A stretch of DNA of 44,086 nt from Deltaproteobacteria bacterium. GTDB lineage: Bacteria; Myxococcota_A; Polyangia; Nannocystales; Nannocystaceae. The notes under the pieces were generated by a model. That model was not told the origin of the DNA and made no database searches. It saw only the letters and a program-made list of their open reading frames with translations. This document shows positions 34,827 to 42,234 of this stretch, piece after piece. Location: NCBI GenBank assembly GCA_003696955.1, contig RFGU01000191.1, positions 1 to 44,086 of the forward strand, in the 5' to 3' direction. Position 1 is the stretch's first letter, and every line of letters begins with the position of its first letter. The position numbers and the translations under genes were made by a program.

Positions 34827-36131
34827 ATGGCCGACCGCGACGAAGACTTCGCCGCCCTCCTCGACGCTTCCCTGGCCGAGCGGGCCCCGTCGCGCACCTT
34901 GCGACGCGGCGCCCGTGTGCGGGGCACGGTGGTGGCAATCACCGACACCGACGTGTTCGTCGACATCGGCGCCAAGGCCGAGGCCCGCATCCCCCGCCAC
35001 GAGGTGTGCGACGAGCACGGGACCCCCACGGTGACGGTCGGGGACGCGATCGAAGCCGTGGTCGCCGATCCCAAGGCCCCCGAGGGGCCGCGCCTCGCCG
35101 TGCGCATCTCGGGGACCGGGGATCGACGCACCCTCGATCTCGCCCGCGCCGCACAACTTCCGGTACGCGGGCGCGTGACCGCGGCAGCCAAGGGCGGCGT
35201 CGAGGTGGATCTCGGTGGCGGCACCGTCGGGTTCTGTCCGGCGAGCCAGCTCGAACTCGGCCGCGCCGCAGACCTCGAAGGATACGTTGGCAAGGCCCTC
35301 GACTTCGTCGTGACCGAGATCCGGGACCGGGGCCGCAGCATCGTCCTGTCGAGACGTCCGATCCTGGAGAAGGAGGCGGCACGGCGAGCCGAGGAGCGCC
35401 TGCGACAGCTCGAGGTGGGCGAGGAACTCGAAGGCACGGTCGACGGCATCGAACCCTACGGGGCCTTCGTCGATCTCGGCGGGGTGCGGGGGCTCGTGCA
35501 CGCCAGCCGACTCGGAGGCGGGTCCGCGCGGCCTTCGGATCTGCTGCGGGTCGGCGAGACGATCCGTGTGCGCATCGAAGCCATCACGCCGGACCCGGCA
35601 GGACGATCGCCCCGGGTGGACCTTTCGTTCGTCGCGGCCCTCGAGGACGCAGAGCCGCCCCCCATCGTCGAAGGCACGGTGCTGCGCATCGAAGGGGGCG
35701 GGATCTTCATCGAGACGCCCGAGGGCGAGGTCTTCGTGCCCGGCCGTGAGCTCGACCTTCCGCCAGGGGGCGATCCGCGGCGGATCTACAAGTTGGGTTC
35801 CCGCCTCGAGGTCGTGCTGATGGGCACCGATCGCAAGGGACGGATGCGCGGATCCGTCAAACGCGTCGACGACGTACGTGCCAAGGTGGACTTTCGAAAC
35901 TTCCAACGCAAGGGGCACGGTGGCACCGGAGGCGGCCTCGGGCGTCTCGGGGACCTGCTTGCCGCGGCGAACGTCTCTGCGGCACCGACGTCCACGGCGA
36001 CACCGACCAACGACGCGAACCGACCGGCCCGTCGCGGCGCGGCCGGCGATCCTCCTCGGGACGAGGGCACACGCCGCCCCTCGGGCACACGCCGGCACGT
36101 GACCCCGAACCGCCGCAAGGGCCGCCGCTAG
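34827..36131 (+). CDS. Protein with four S1 RNA-binding domains
   Basis: 434 residues. Four S1-type OB folds are visible: ~28-95 (VRGTVVAITDTDVFVDIGAK), ~112-175 (VRGRVTAAAKGGVEVDLGGG), ~192-270 (LEGTVDGIEPYGAFVDLGGV), and a divergent one at ~278-350 (VEGTVLRIEGGGIFIETPEG). It ends in a basic, disordered tail (~375-434, many Arg/Pro/Thr). Ribosomal protein S1 of proteobacteria has six domains and about 550 residues, so this is more likely a separate S1-like RNA-binding protein of the YhgF/RpsA-related group seen in several phyla. No partner gene clarifies its target. Confidence 0.85.
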   Translation: MADRDEDFAALLDASLAERAPSRTLRRGARVRGTVVAITDTDVFVDIGAKAEARIPRHEVCDEHGTPTVTVGDAIEAVVADPKAPEGPRLAVRISGTGDRRTLDLARAAQLPVRGRVTAAAKGGVEVDLGGGTVGFCPASQLELGRAADLEGYVGKALDFVVTEIRDRGRSIVLSRRPILEKEAARRAEERLRQLEVGEELEGTVDGIEPYGAFVDLGGVRGLVHASRLGGGSARPSDLLRVGETIRVRIEAITPDPAGRSPRVDLSFVAALEDAEPPPIVEGTVLRIEGGGIFIETPEGEVFVPGRELDLPPGGDPRRIYKLGSRLEVVLMGTDRKGRMRGSVKRVDDVRAKVDFRNFQRKGHGGTGGGLGRLGDLLAAANVSAAPTSTATPTNDANRPARRGAAGDPPRDEGTRRPSGTRRHVTPNRRKGRR

Positions 36132-36175
36132 CCGGCAAGGCCCCTCCACCGTCCCTCCACACCGCGAGCACGACC

Positions 36176-36736
36176 GTGGCCCGGCTCTTTCTCGGCATCG
36201 CGATCCCCGAGTCGGTCGCCGTGCGCCTCACCGGCCTCCAAGGCGGCATCCGCGGCGCGCGATGGGAGCCCCCCGAGAAGCTGCACCTGACCCTGCACTT
36301 TCTCGGCGAGGTCGACGGCGGGACGGCCCGTCGACTCGTCGATGCACTCGGGCACCTCGAGTCCCCCGCCTTCGATCTCGAGCTGCACGGCGTCGGGTAC
36401 TTTCCTCCCCGCGGAACGGCCCGTTCCTTGTGGGTCGGCGTACGTCGCAACCCGGCGCTCCTCGATCTCCACCGCCGCACCGGTCGAATCCTCGAACGCC
36501 TCGGACTCGATCGGGATCGCCGGGCTTTTTCGCCGCACGTCACGATCGCCCGGCTCAAACAGCCGGACATGGCGGCCGTCGCCGGCTTCGTGGTGCGCCA
36601 TGCGACGTTTTCGGTGCCGCCCTTTCGGGTGGACCGGATCGTCCTCTTCCGCAGCGTCCTCGGCAAGCGCGGGTCCCACTACCGATTCGAAGCCGTGTTT
36701 CCCCTCGGACCGAAGGTCCCCTGCGACACGCCGTGA
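36176..36736 (+). CDS. thpR: RNA 2',3'-cyclic phosphodiesterase (2H family)
   Basis: 186 residues, the usual length. Both catalytic HxTx motifs are present: HLTLHFLGEV (~43) and HVTIARLK (~122), plus the family start RLFLGIAIPES and the middle GYFPPRGTARSLWVGV. It opens 2',3'-cyclic phosphate RNA ends; in vitro members also ligate tRNA halves (LigT). GTG 36176 follows the S1 gene by 44 bp, so they are probably co-transcribed, giving an RNA-related pair. Confidence 0.92.
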   Translation: MARLFLGIAIPESVAVRLTGLQGGIRGARWEPPEKLHLTLHFLGEVDGGTARRLVDALGHLESPAFDLELHGVGYFPPRGTARSLWVGVRRNPALLDLHRRTGRILERLGLDRDRRAFSPHVTIARLKQPDMAAVAGFVVRHATFSVPPFRVDRIVLFRSVLGKRGSHYRFEAVFPLGPKVPCDTP

Positions 36737-36785
36737 CGCGCCCTTTTCGTGGCTCGCCGGCGGATCTCTGGTAGGATCCGGCCAG

Positions 36786-37172
36786 GTGACCGCGACGAAG
36801 GACCGCCGATCGAACCCACGCTTCGCCTGCGACGTGGAGGCCGAGGTGCGGCTCGACGACGGCCGCATCCTGCCGGCGCGCACCCAGGACATCAGTTTCT
36901 CGGGGATCTGCGTGGTCGCGACGGAGCCCGTGACCCCGCGCTCGCGAGCCACGTTCGCCCTGAGGCTCGTGATGGAGTGGGCGGAGACCGAGCCCGTCGA
37001 ACTCCCGGGCGTGGTCGTTTGGTGTACGCGTACCCGCGACGGTCACCAGGTGGGCGCCCGCTTCGACCCCCAGGCCATGGGAGAGGACGCCTGGCAGCGA
37101 CTCGACGTCTTCCTTCGCTTCCTCATGGGCGAGTTGTCCATGCCGAGGGGGGACGAGGTCGCCCCGGACTGA
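36786..37172 (+). CDS. PilZ-domain c-di-GMP-binding protein
   Basis: 128 residues, one PilZ domain. The c-di-GMP contact motifs are visible: RRSNPRFACD (RxxxR) and DISFSGICV (D/NxSxxG). The remainder is the six-strand barrel with ARFDPQAMGE near the end. No other domain is present, so it probably relays c-di-GMP to a partner. GTG 36786 lies 8 nt after a TAGGAT hexamer with no Shine-Dalgarno site. The 193-bp gap to the next gene contains a CRP-like site. Confidence 0.88.
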   Translation: MTATKDRRSNPRFACDVEAEVRLDDGRILPARTQDISFSGICVVATEPVTPRSRATFALRLVMEWAETEPVELPGVVVWCTRTRDGHQVGARFDPQAMGEDAWQRLDVFLRFLMGELSMPRGDEVAPD

Positions 37173-37195
37173 CCCGCGTCGGCGTCGCGACCGCC

Positions 37196-37211
37196 TGTGA
37201 CCGCGATCACG
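37196..37211. promoter_or_regulatory. CRP/FNR-like site (TGTGA-N6-TCACG)
   Basis: TGTGACCGCGATCACG matches the CRP consensus TGTGA-N6-TCACA at nine of ten defined positions. It lies 155 bp before a small ORF and 383 bp before pgk. A candidate for catabolite or redox control; nothing else in the 37173-37365 gap is recognisable. Confidence 0.4.
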
Positions 37212-37365
37212 CTTGCGCGGTGACGCGAACGCTGCACGCCAGCGGGGCTGGACCCGGCCCCTCGGCCGCCGCCCCGTGACCGCCATGTCCCCGAGATTCC
37301 ACGAAAATCGTCGGATCCACGGGATCCGTCGCGCTGGGCTCGCCCCTTGCACCAGGGACCGCGCC

Positions 37366-37551
37366 ATGGACGGCGCACGTTCTGCTCCCCGCCCGACCGC
37401 CGACGATGCGCGGCGCCGGGTCCTGGTCCTGGCCCGTAGCCTCTATCGCGAGATCCGCGCACAGGGATTCTCGGATCAAGAGGTGATCGGCCTGTCGTCC
37501 GCCCTCCTCGAGTTCGTGCGGGCCGACATCCGACCGCCCCGCGACAACTGA
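37366..37551 (+). CDS. Small helical protein of unknown function
   Basis: 61 residues. Residues ~12-55 would form two amphipathic helices (VLVLARSLYREIRAQGFSDQ and the following VIGLSSALLEFVRADI). The composition and frame look coding, with charged/hydrophobic alternation unlike random GC-rich ORFs, and it lies just upstream of pgk (42-bp gap) on the same strand. No family recognised. Confidence 0.55.
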   Translation: MDGARSAPRPTADDARRRVLVLARSLYREIRAQGFSDQEVIGLSSALLEFVRADIRPPRDN

Positions 37552-37593
37552 CCGGGCTTCCCCTCGGGGGCGTTCGGCGGTACTTCCCCGCCC

Positions 37594-38811
37594 ATGGCAC
37601 CCCCGAAACTGCCCCGGCTCGACGCACTCGACGTCGACAACCGGCGCGTGTTCGTGCGCGTCGACTTCAACGTGCCCCTCGGCAACGACGGTACCGTACG
37701 CGACGACACCCGGATTCGCGCGGCCCTGCCGACGCTGCGCTCCCTGCGGGAACGGGGGGCCCGCCTCGTGGTGGCGAGCCACCTCGGTCGCCCGAAGGGC
37801 CGGGTCGTCCCCGCCCTGTCCATGGAGCCCGTGGCGGCACGGCTCGCCGAACTGCTCGACTGCGAGGTCAGGCTACCCGACGAGGTGGTGGGTGACGCCG
37901 CACGACGGCTGGTCCTCGAAACCCGGGCGGGCCAGATCACGATGCTCGAGAACCTGCGCTTCCATCCCGGCGAGACCAGCAACGATCCGGAGTTCGCCAA
38001 GGCCCTCGCCGAGCTGGCCGACGCCTACGTCAACGACGCATTCGGCACCTGCCACAGGGCCCACGCCTCGGTCGTCGGCGTGCCCCGCTTGATCCCCGAG
38101 CGGGCGGCCGGACGCCTGCTCGCCAAGGAGGTCGATGCCCTTTCGAAGGTGGCCTACGACCCGGCCCACCCCTTCGTCGCCATCGTCGGCGGCGCGAAGG
38201 TGTCGGACAAGGCTGAGCTGCTCGACGCCCTCGTACGCCGCCTCGGCCGCGGGGACGCGGTGCTCGTGGGCGGGGCCATGGCCAACACGTTCCTCTACGC
38301 CCGCGGCGAGGCCGTCGGTGCATCCCTGGTGGAACGGGACGCGACGGCGACCTGCCGCCGAATCGTCGATCTGGCGGCAGGGCGCGAGGTGGACCTCCTC
38401 CTGCCCGTGGATGCGGTGGTGGCCCGATCGCCCGAGGCCGCCCGCGGCGAGGTGCGCGTGGTGGGGCGCGACCCCATCGCCGAGGACGAAGCCATCTACG
38501 ACATCGGTCCGGCGACGGCCAAGGCCTTCGCCGAACGGCTCGACGGCGCCGCCACCGTGTTCTGGAACGGCCCCATGGGCATGTTCGAATCCCCGGCCTT
38601 CGCCGAGGGCACATTGGCCGTGGCACGCGCCGTCGCGGCGTGCGAGGGCTTTACGGTGGTCGGCGGGGGCGATTCCCTGGCGGCGGTGGCCGCCACGGGC
38701 GTCGGCGACCGCATCGACCACCTGTCGACGGGAGGCGGAGCGTCCCTGGCCTTCGTCGAAGGTCGGACGTTGCCCGGCATCGCCGCGTTGACCGGTGAGG
38801 AGGCCGCATAG
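37594..38811 (+). CDS. pgk: Phosphoglycerate kinase
   Basis: 405 residues. Transfers phosphate between 1,3-bisphosphoglycerate and ADP in glycolysis/gluconeogenesis. Diagnostic segments are VFVRVDFNVPL, SHLGRPKG, MLENLRFHPGE, NDAFGTCHRAHAS, FVAIVGGAKVSDK, VFWNGPMGMFE, and the C-terminal VGGGDSLAAV and STGGGASLAF loops. ATG 37594. tpiA starts two bases after the stop, so the genes are one operon; this order is common in bacteria. Confidence 0.98.
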   Translation: MAPPKLPRLDALDVDNRRVFVRVDFNVPLGNDGTVRDDTRIRAALPTLRSLRERGARLVVASHLGRPKGRVVPALSMEPVAARLAELLDCEVRLPDEVVGDAARRLVLETRAGQITMLENLRFHPGETSNDPEFAKALAELADAYVNDAFGTCHRAHASVVGVPRLIPERAAGRLLAKEVDALSKVAYDPAHPFVAIVGGAKVSDKAELLDALVRRLGRGDAVLVGGAMANTFLYARGEAVGASLVERDATATCRRIVDLAAGREVDLLLPVDAVVARSPEAARGEVRVVGRDPIAEDEAIYDIGPATAKAFAERLDGAATVFWNGPMGMFESPAFAEGTLAVARAVAACEGFTVVGGGDSLAAVAATGVGDRIDHLSTGGGASLAFVEGRTLPGIAALTGEEAA

Positions 38812-38812
38812 G

Positions 38813-39592
38813 ATGGGCCGTACACGTTGGGTGGTGGGCAACTGGAAGCAGTGGGGGCTCAGGCCCGCCGCCCACGCGCTCGCCTCGAAGGTCGCCGCCG
38901 GGCTCGAAGCGCCGCCTGCGGGCCTTCGGGTGGGCGTCGCGCCGCCCTACCTGGCGCTCGACACGGTCCACGCCGCCCTCGCAGGTGCCAAGGTCGTGCG
39001 CTTCGCCCAGGACGCCGCCGCCCAGGAGGAAGGGGCGTTCACCGGCGAGGTGGGCCCCGCCATGCTGGCCGAGGCCGGGGTCGAGGGCGTGATCGTCGGT
39101 CACTCGGAGCGTCGTCACCTGCTCGGGGAATCCGACGCCCTGGTGGCCGCCAAGCTCGGCTGTGCCCTGCGGGCCGGGATGTGGGCGATCCTCTGCGTCG
39201 GCGAACCACTCAAGGTGCGCACGGCGGGCCGGCACGAGGCCTACGTCCTCGCCCAGCTCGAGGCGGCTCTGGCGCACGTTGCGCCCTCCGAGACCGGCCG
39301 CCTGGTCGTGGCCTACGAGCCCGTCTGGGCCATCGGGACGGGACGGACGGCCCGCCCCGAGGACGCCGCGGCCATGCACGCGGCCATCCGCGCGCGCCTG
39401 GTCGATCTCCTCGGCGGGGAGGGCGGCGACAGATCCATCCTCTACGGTGGTAGCGTAAAGCCCGACAACGCGGGCATCCTCGCCGCCGCCCCGGACGTGG
39501 ACGGCTTCCTCGTCGGAGGCGCCTCCAAGGACGCCGACGCGTTCCTCTCCATCGTCCGCACCGTCGCGCACCACACCAAGGCTCATCCCTGA
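38813..39592 (+). CDS. tpiA: Triosephosphate isomerase
   Basis: 259 residues. Interconverts dihydroxyacetone phosphate and glyceraldehyde-3-phosphate. The N-terminal GNWKQWG carries the active-site Asn and Lys (Q-W-G replaces the usual M-N-G), followed by VGHSERRHLLGE with the catalytic His, AYEPVWAIGTG with the catalytic Glu, and YGGSVKPDN as the phosphate loop. ATG 38813 is supported by the MGRTRWVVGNWK start; upstream in-frame sequence overlaps pgk. The stop overlaps the secG start. Confidence 0.97.
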   Translation: MGRTRWVVGNWKQWGLRPAAHALASKVAAGLEAPPAGLRVGVAPPYLALDTVHAALAGAKVVRFAQDAAAQEEGAFTGEVGPAMLAEAGVEGVIVGHSERRHLLGESDALVAAKLGCALRAGMWAILCVGEPLKVRTAGRHEAYVLAQLEAALAHVAPSETGRLVVAYEPVWAIGTGRTARPEDAAAMHAAIRARLVDLLGGEGGDRSILYGGSVKPDNAGILAAAPDVDGFLVGGASKDADAFLSIVRTVAHHTKAHP

Positions 39593-40239
39593 TGGAAATC
39601 GCCGCCACCATCGTCACGGTCCTCTACGTCCTCGTCACCCTGCTGCTCATCGTCGTGGTCCTCCTCCAGGCCGGGCGGGGCGGCGGGATGGGCACCGCCC
39701 TCGGCGGCGGCGCGAGCCAAGCGGTGTTCGGCGGCAGCGGTGGGGCGGACTTCATGGCGCGGCTGACCCAGGGGCTTGCGGCCGCCTTCATGGTGTTCGC
39801 CGTGTTCCTGGCCTACGCCGGCGCCCACACGGGATCGAGCCGGCTGCAGGAGGCCAGCAAGGAAGACACCCCGCTGCTGGCGGCCGACGCCCCCATCGAC
39901 TGGGAGCGGATCGGCCCCAATCCCCTGCCCCTGCCGGACCCGGCGGAAGCCGAGGCCAAGCGCAAGGCGTTCGAGGCCAAGCTCGGGGACGTCCCGCCGG
40001 ACGAGGCCGAAGGGAGCGAATCGACCGCACCAACGTCCACCGAGACCGTCCCGGCGGACGCGGCGACCACCGGCGATGCACCGCTCCCACCGGCTACCGG
40101 TGACGCCCCCACCGTGCCGGCCACGGGGGATGCGGCCCACGGCGCCGAGGCGCCGGCCGAGGACGACGCGAAGGCGCCCGGTGACGTGGCCGATCCCCGG
40201 ACCGCTCCGGACGCCGCTGGCGGATCGTCGGCCGGCTGA
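39592..40239 (+). CDS. secG: SecG preprotein translocase subunit with long hydrophilic C-terminal tail
   Basis: 215 residues. The N-terminal ~85 residues are canonical SecG: TM1 TVLYVLVTLLLIVVVLLQ, the GGMGTALGGGASQAVFG loop, and TM2 (LAAAFMVFAVFLAYAG). SecG stimulates SecYE/SecA translocation. The remaining ~130 residues are an acidic, Ala/Pro/Thr/Asp-rich tail with repeated ATGDAP units (TTGDAPLPPATGDAPTVPATGDA); SecG proteins are usually only 75-110 residues. The tail follows TM2. ATG 39592 overlaps the tpiA stop (ATGA). No other secretion gene is adjacent. Confidence 0.93.
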   Translation: MEIAATIVTVLYVLVTLLLIVVVLLQAGRGGGMGTALGGGASQAVFGGSGGADFMARLTQGLAAAFMVFAVFLAYAGAHTGSSRLQEASKEDTPLLAADAPIDWERIGPNPLPLPDPAEAEAKRKAFEAKLGDVPPDEAEGSESTAPTSTETVPADAATTGDAPLPPATGDAPTVPATGDAAHGAEAPAEDDAKAPGDVADPRTAPDAAGGSSAG

Positions 40240-40253
40240 CCATCCGCGCCCGG

Positions 40254-40267
40254 TACGACGCGTCGTA
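40254..40267. repeat. 14-bp perfect palindrome after secG
   Basis: TACGACGCGTCGTA is fully self-complementary and lies 15 bp after the secG stop codon, at the start of a 326-bp non-coding region (40240-40565). Confidence 0.45.
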
Positions 40268-40377
40268 GACTCCAGCATCGTCGTTTTCGCGGTGACGGCG
40301 CGGAGCCGTCCCTCGCCTTCGCAGCCAGCGAGCCACCGATGGTCCGTGTCCGAACGCGCACCGCCGACATCCCGGGC

Positions 40378-40395
40378 GCGAGCGAACTCGCTCGC
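40378..40395. repeat. Strong hairpin within the secG-regulator intergenic region
   Basis: GCGAGCG (40378-40384), loop AACT, CGCTCGC (40389-40395): a 7-bp GC-only-rich stem. It is followed by a tandem 8-bp direct repeat AATTGCCC AATTGCCC (40418-40433). Confidence 0.45.
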
Positions 40396-40431
40396 ACGAC
40401 GGGGAGCATCCGAGCGGAATTGCCCAATTGC

Positions 40432-40470
40432 CCCATGTTTCGCGCGTTAGCGCGCGTCATGGGCGATTTT
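40432..40470 (+). terminator. Candidate intrinsic terminator of the pgk-tpiA-secG operon
   Basis: Outer stem CCCATG (40432-40437)/CATGGG (40458-40463) with an inner stem CGCGC/GCGCG around GTTA. GCGATTTT follows, giving four T. The T-run is short, so termination may be partial. Confidence 0.5.
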
Positions 40471-40484
40471 CCGCCCTGAAAATC
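40465..40484. promoter_or_regulatory. Inverted repeat upstream of the enhancer-binding-protein-like gene
   Basis: GATTTTC (40465-40471) and GAAAATC (40478-40484) with a 6-nt spacer, a perfect 7-bp repeat of AT-rich sequence in a GC-rich context. It is adjacent to a weak -35-like TTGCGG (40486) and lies about 80 bp before the start codon. Candidate operator, perhaps for autoregulation by the Fis-type HTH of that gene. Confidence 0.4.
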
Positions 40485-40565
40485 CTTGCGGGGGTCGCGG
40501 TAGGGTCTCCATAGAGATCGGGCGACGGCCGTGGGCGTACCCCCGGCGTGTCGCGGGAGGATGTC

Positions 40566-41615
40566 ATGGCGAACGCCGACGATGCCCATACAGAACCCGC
40601 ACCATTGGCCCACGTGGAGTTCGGACCGCCACCTTCGGGCGACGATGCCGAGCGCTGGTTCGAAGGCCGATCCCCAGCGATCGTCCGATTCAGGAGTCTT
40701 CTCGACCGCGCAGCGCAAGATGCTGCGGGGGTGCTGGTGCTCCTCGGCGAGCACGGCACCGGGAAACGCCGGGCGGCCACGTGGCTCCACCGCGTATCAC
40801 GTCGGGGAAAGGCCCCCCTCGTCTTCGTCGACGCCACGAGCGACGACGCCGCACCCATGTTGGCCGGTATCGCCGCGGCCATTCGCGATGCCGGTCCGTC
40901 CGCCACCGGGGACCGGATTCCCGGCCACGTGGTCCTGTGCGACGCCCACGCTGCGAAGCCCCAGGTGGCCGACGCAGCCATCGAGCTGTTGCTCGCCCAG
41001 GGTGTCGCGCTGCGTTGCGGGCTCGTGGTCACCGCCCACCCCGCGACCGATCCACGCTCGCAGTCGGAGGCGGTCGCCCGACTCCTCGCACGGTCGGGCA
41101 CGTCAACCCTCCAGGTTCCCCCCTTGCGTGAACGCATCGACGACGTCCCCCTGCTCGCCCGCGCCCTCGTGCAGAAGTGGGCGAGGATCCTCCGGCGGGA
41201 CGTGCGGGGCCTTTCACCCCAGGCCCAAGACGCCCTCTTGCGTCATGCGTTCCCGGGGAACGTCAAGGAGTTGTCCGAGCTCATCCACCTGGCGATCCTC
41301 CACACCCAGTCGGCGTGGCTGACCATCGACGCCTTCCCGCACCTCGGCGGCGCCCTGCGGACCTCGACCGAGCCGGGCGAGTTGGTGATCCGATTGCCGG
41401 GCGCCTCCTTGCGTGACATCGAACTCGAGACCCTGCGGATGGCCCTGTCCCTGACGGGGGGGCGTGTGGTCCGGGCGGCGGAGATGCTGGGCATCACGCG
41501 CCATGCCCTTCGGCGCAAGCTCGAAAAGTACGACCTTACGGGCCTGCGCCATCGCGCACGGTCGCGGGCCCCCGACGCCGAGCCCGGCGGCCCCGAGGAC
41601 GACAACTACATTTGA
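40566..41615 (+). CDS. NtrC-like (bEBP) transcription regulator with degenerate AAA+ domain and Fis-type HTH
   Basis: 349 residues. The AAA+ core is recognisable: Walker A GEHGTGKR (canonical GESGTGKE), VPPLRERIDDVPLLAR in the sensor/R-finger region, and HAFPGNVKELSEL for the sensor II GNVRELEN block. The GAFTGA loop that contacts sigma-54 is absent, although the spacing to Walker B is kept. Walker B reads VVLCDAHA, with Ala where the catalytic Glu should be. The C-terminal Fis HTH is intact (TGGRVVRAAEMLGITRHALR). It has no receiver, GAF or PAS domain. ATG 40566 is chosen because GGGAGG lies five bases upstream. Probably a sigma-54-independent DNA-binding regulator. Confidence 0.8.
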   Translation: MANADDAHTEPAPLAHVEFGPPPSGDDAERWFEGRSPAIVRFRSLLDRAAQDAAGVLVLLGEHGTGKRRAATWLHRVSRRGKAPLVFVDATSDDAAPMLAGIAAAIRDAGPSATGDRIPGHVVLCDAHAAKPQVADAAIELLLAQGVALRCGLVVTAHPATDPRSQSEAVARLLARSGTSTLQVPPLRERIDDVPLLARALVQKWARILRRDVRGLSPQAQDALLRHAFPGNVKELSELIHLAILHTQSAWLTIDAFPHLGGALRTSTEPGELVIRLPGASLRDIELETLRMALSLTGGRVVRAAEMLGITRHALRRKLEKYDLTGLRHRARSRAPDAEPGGPEDDNYI

Positions 41616-41736
41616 ATCACCCGCGGCCGGTTGTCGTCCAAGATCGTTCGCCCCGCCGGCCCGCCGGCCGACCAAGTGCATGACCTCCCCGTTGCGTGGA
41701 TTGACGGCCGGCCCGTACCTGTCCTACGAAGACGCC

Positions 41737-42171
41737 ATGCATACACACCACCCTCGGTTTTCCTGGCGTTCGTTCGTGGTGCTCGTCGTCGGTACGGCGG
41801 CTGCGAGCGGCTGCATCGCCAAAGGCAATTTCCCCGAGCGATCCGCAAAGGTCTACTGTGACAAGTTGAAGGAGTGCGACCCGGAGAACTACGATCTCGT
41901 CGAGGCCAACGGCGGCTGCGAGGACCAGGCCAAGGCGGCGGCCGAAGACTCCCTCGACCAATGCGACGACTACAAGGGGGGCCTTGCGTACAAGTGCCTG
42001 CAGCAGGCGAAGAAGCAGTCGTGCGAGGACTTCAACGCGGGCAAGAGCCTGAGCGCCTGCGACGACTTCAACGACGCCTGCGGCTTCAACGACGGCACGG
42101 CGATCGTGGAGTACGAGGGCGGTTTCAGCGTCTACGGCTACATGGACTACGAGATTTCCTGTACCGAGTAG
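41737..42171 (+). CDS. Cysteine-rich lipoprotein of unknown function
   Basis: 144 residues. A signal peptide ends in the lipobox TAAASGC-IA. The mature part has about ten cysteines in short spacings (VYCDKLKEC, GGCEDQ, QCDDY, KCLQQAKKQSC, ACDDF, ACGFND, SCTE), probably several disulfides, plus an acidic composition. No known family identified; similar Cys-rich lipoproteins are common in Myxococcota. ATG 41737. It converges on a second lipoprotein across a strong hairpin. Confidence 0.75.
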   Translation: MHTHHPRFSWRSFVVLVVGTAAASGCIAKGNFPERSAKVYCDKLKECDPENYDLVEANGGCEDQAKAAAEDSLDQCDDYKGGLAYKCLQQAKKQSCEDFNAGKSLSACDDFNDACGFNDGTAIVEYEGGFSVYGYMDYEISCTE

Positions 42172-42185
42172 AGGTCCCCGTCGCC

Positions 42186-42223
42186 TCGCCCCCGGTCGCC
42201 CGCACGATGGCGCCCGGGGGCGA
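42186..42223. terminator. Strong bidirectional hairpin between convergent lipoprotein genes
   Basis: TCGCCCCCGG (42186-42195) pairs perfectly with CCGGGGGCGA (42214-42223), a 10-bp stem with an 18-nt loop, in a 63-bp convergent gap. No U-tract. Confidence 0.5.
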
Positions 42224-42234
42224 TTGCGTGGCGC

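Noticed and set aside
36745-36790. Possible sigma-54 site near TGGCTC before the PilZ gene
   Set aside because: No GC element at the right -12 spacing.
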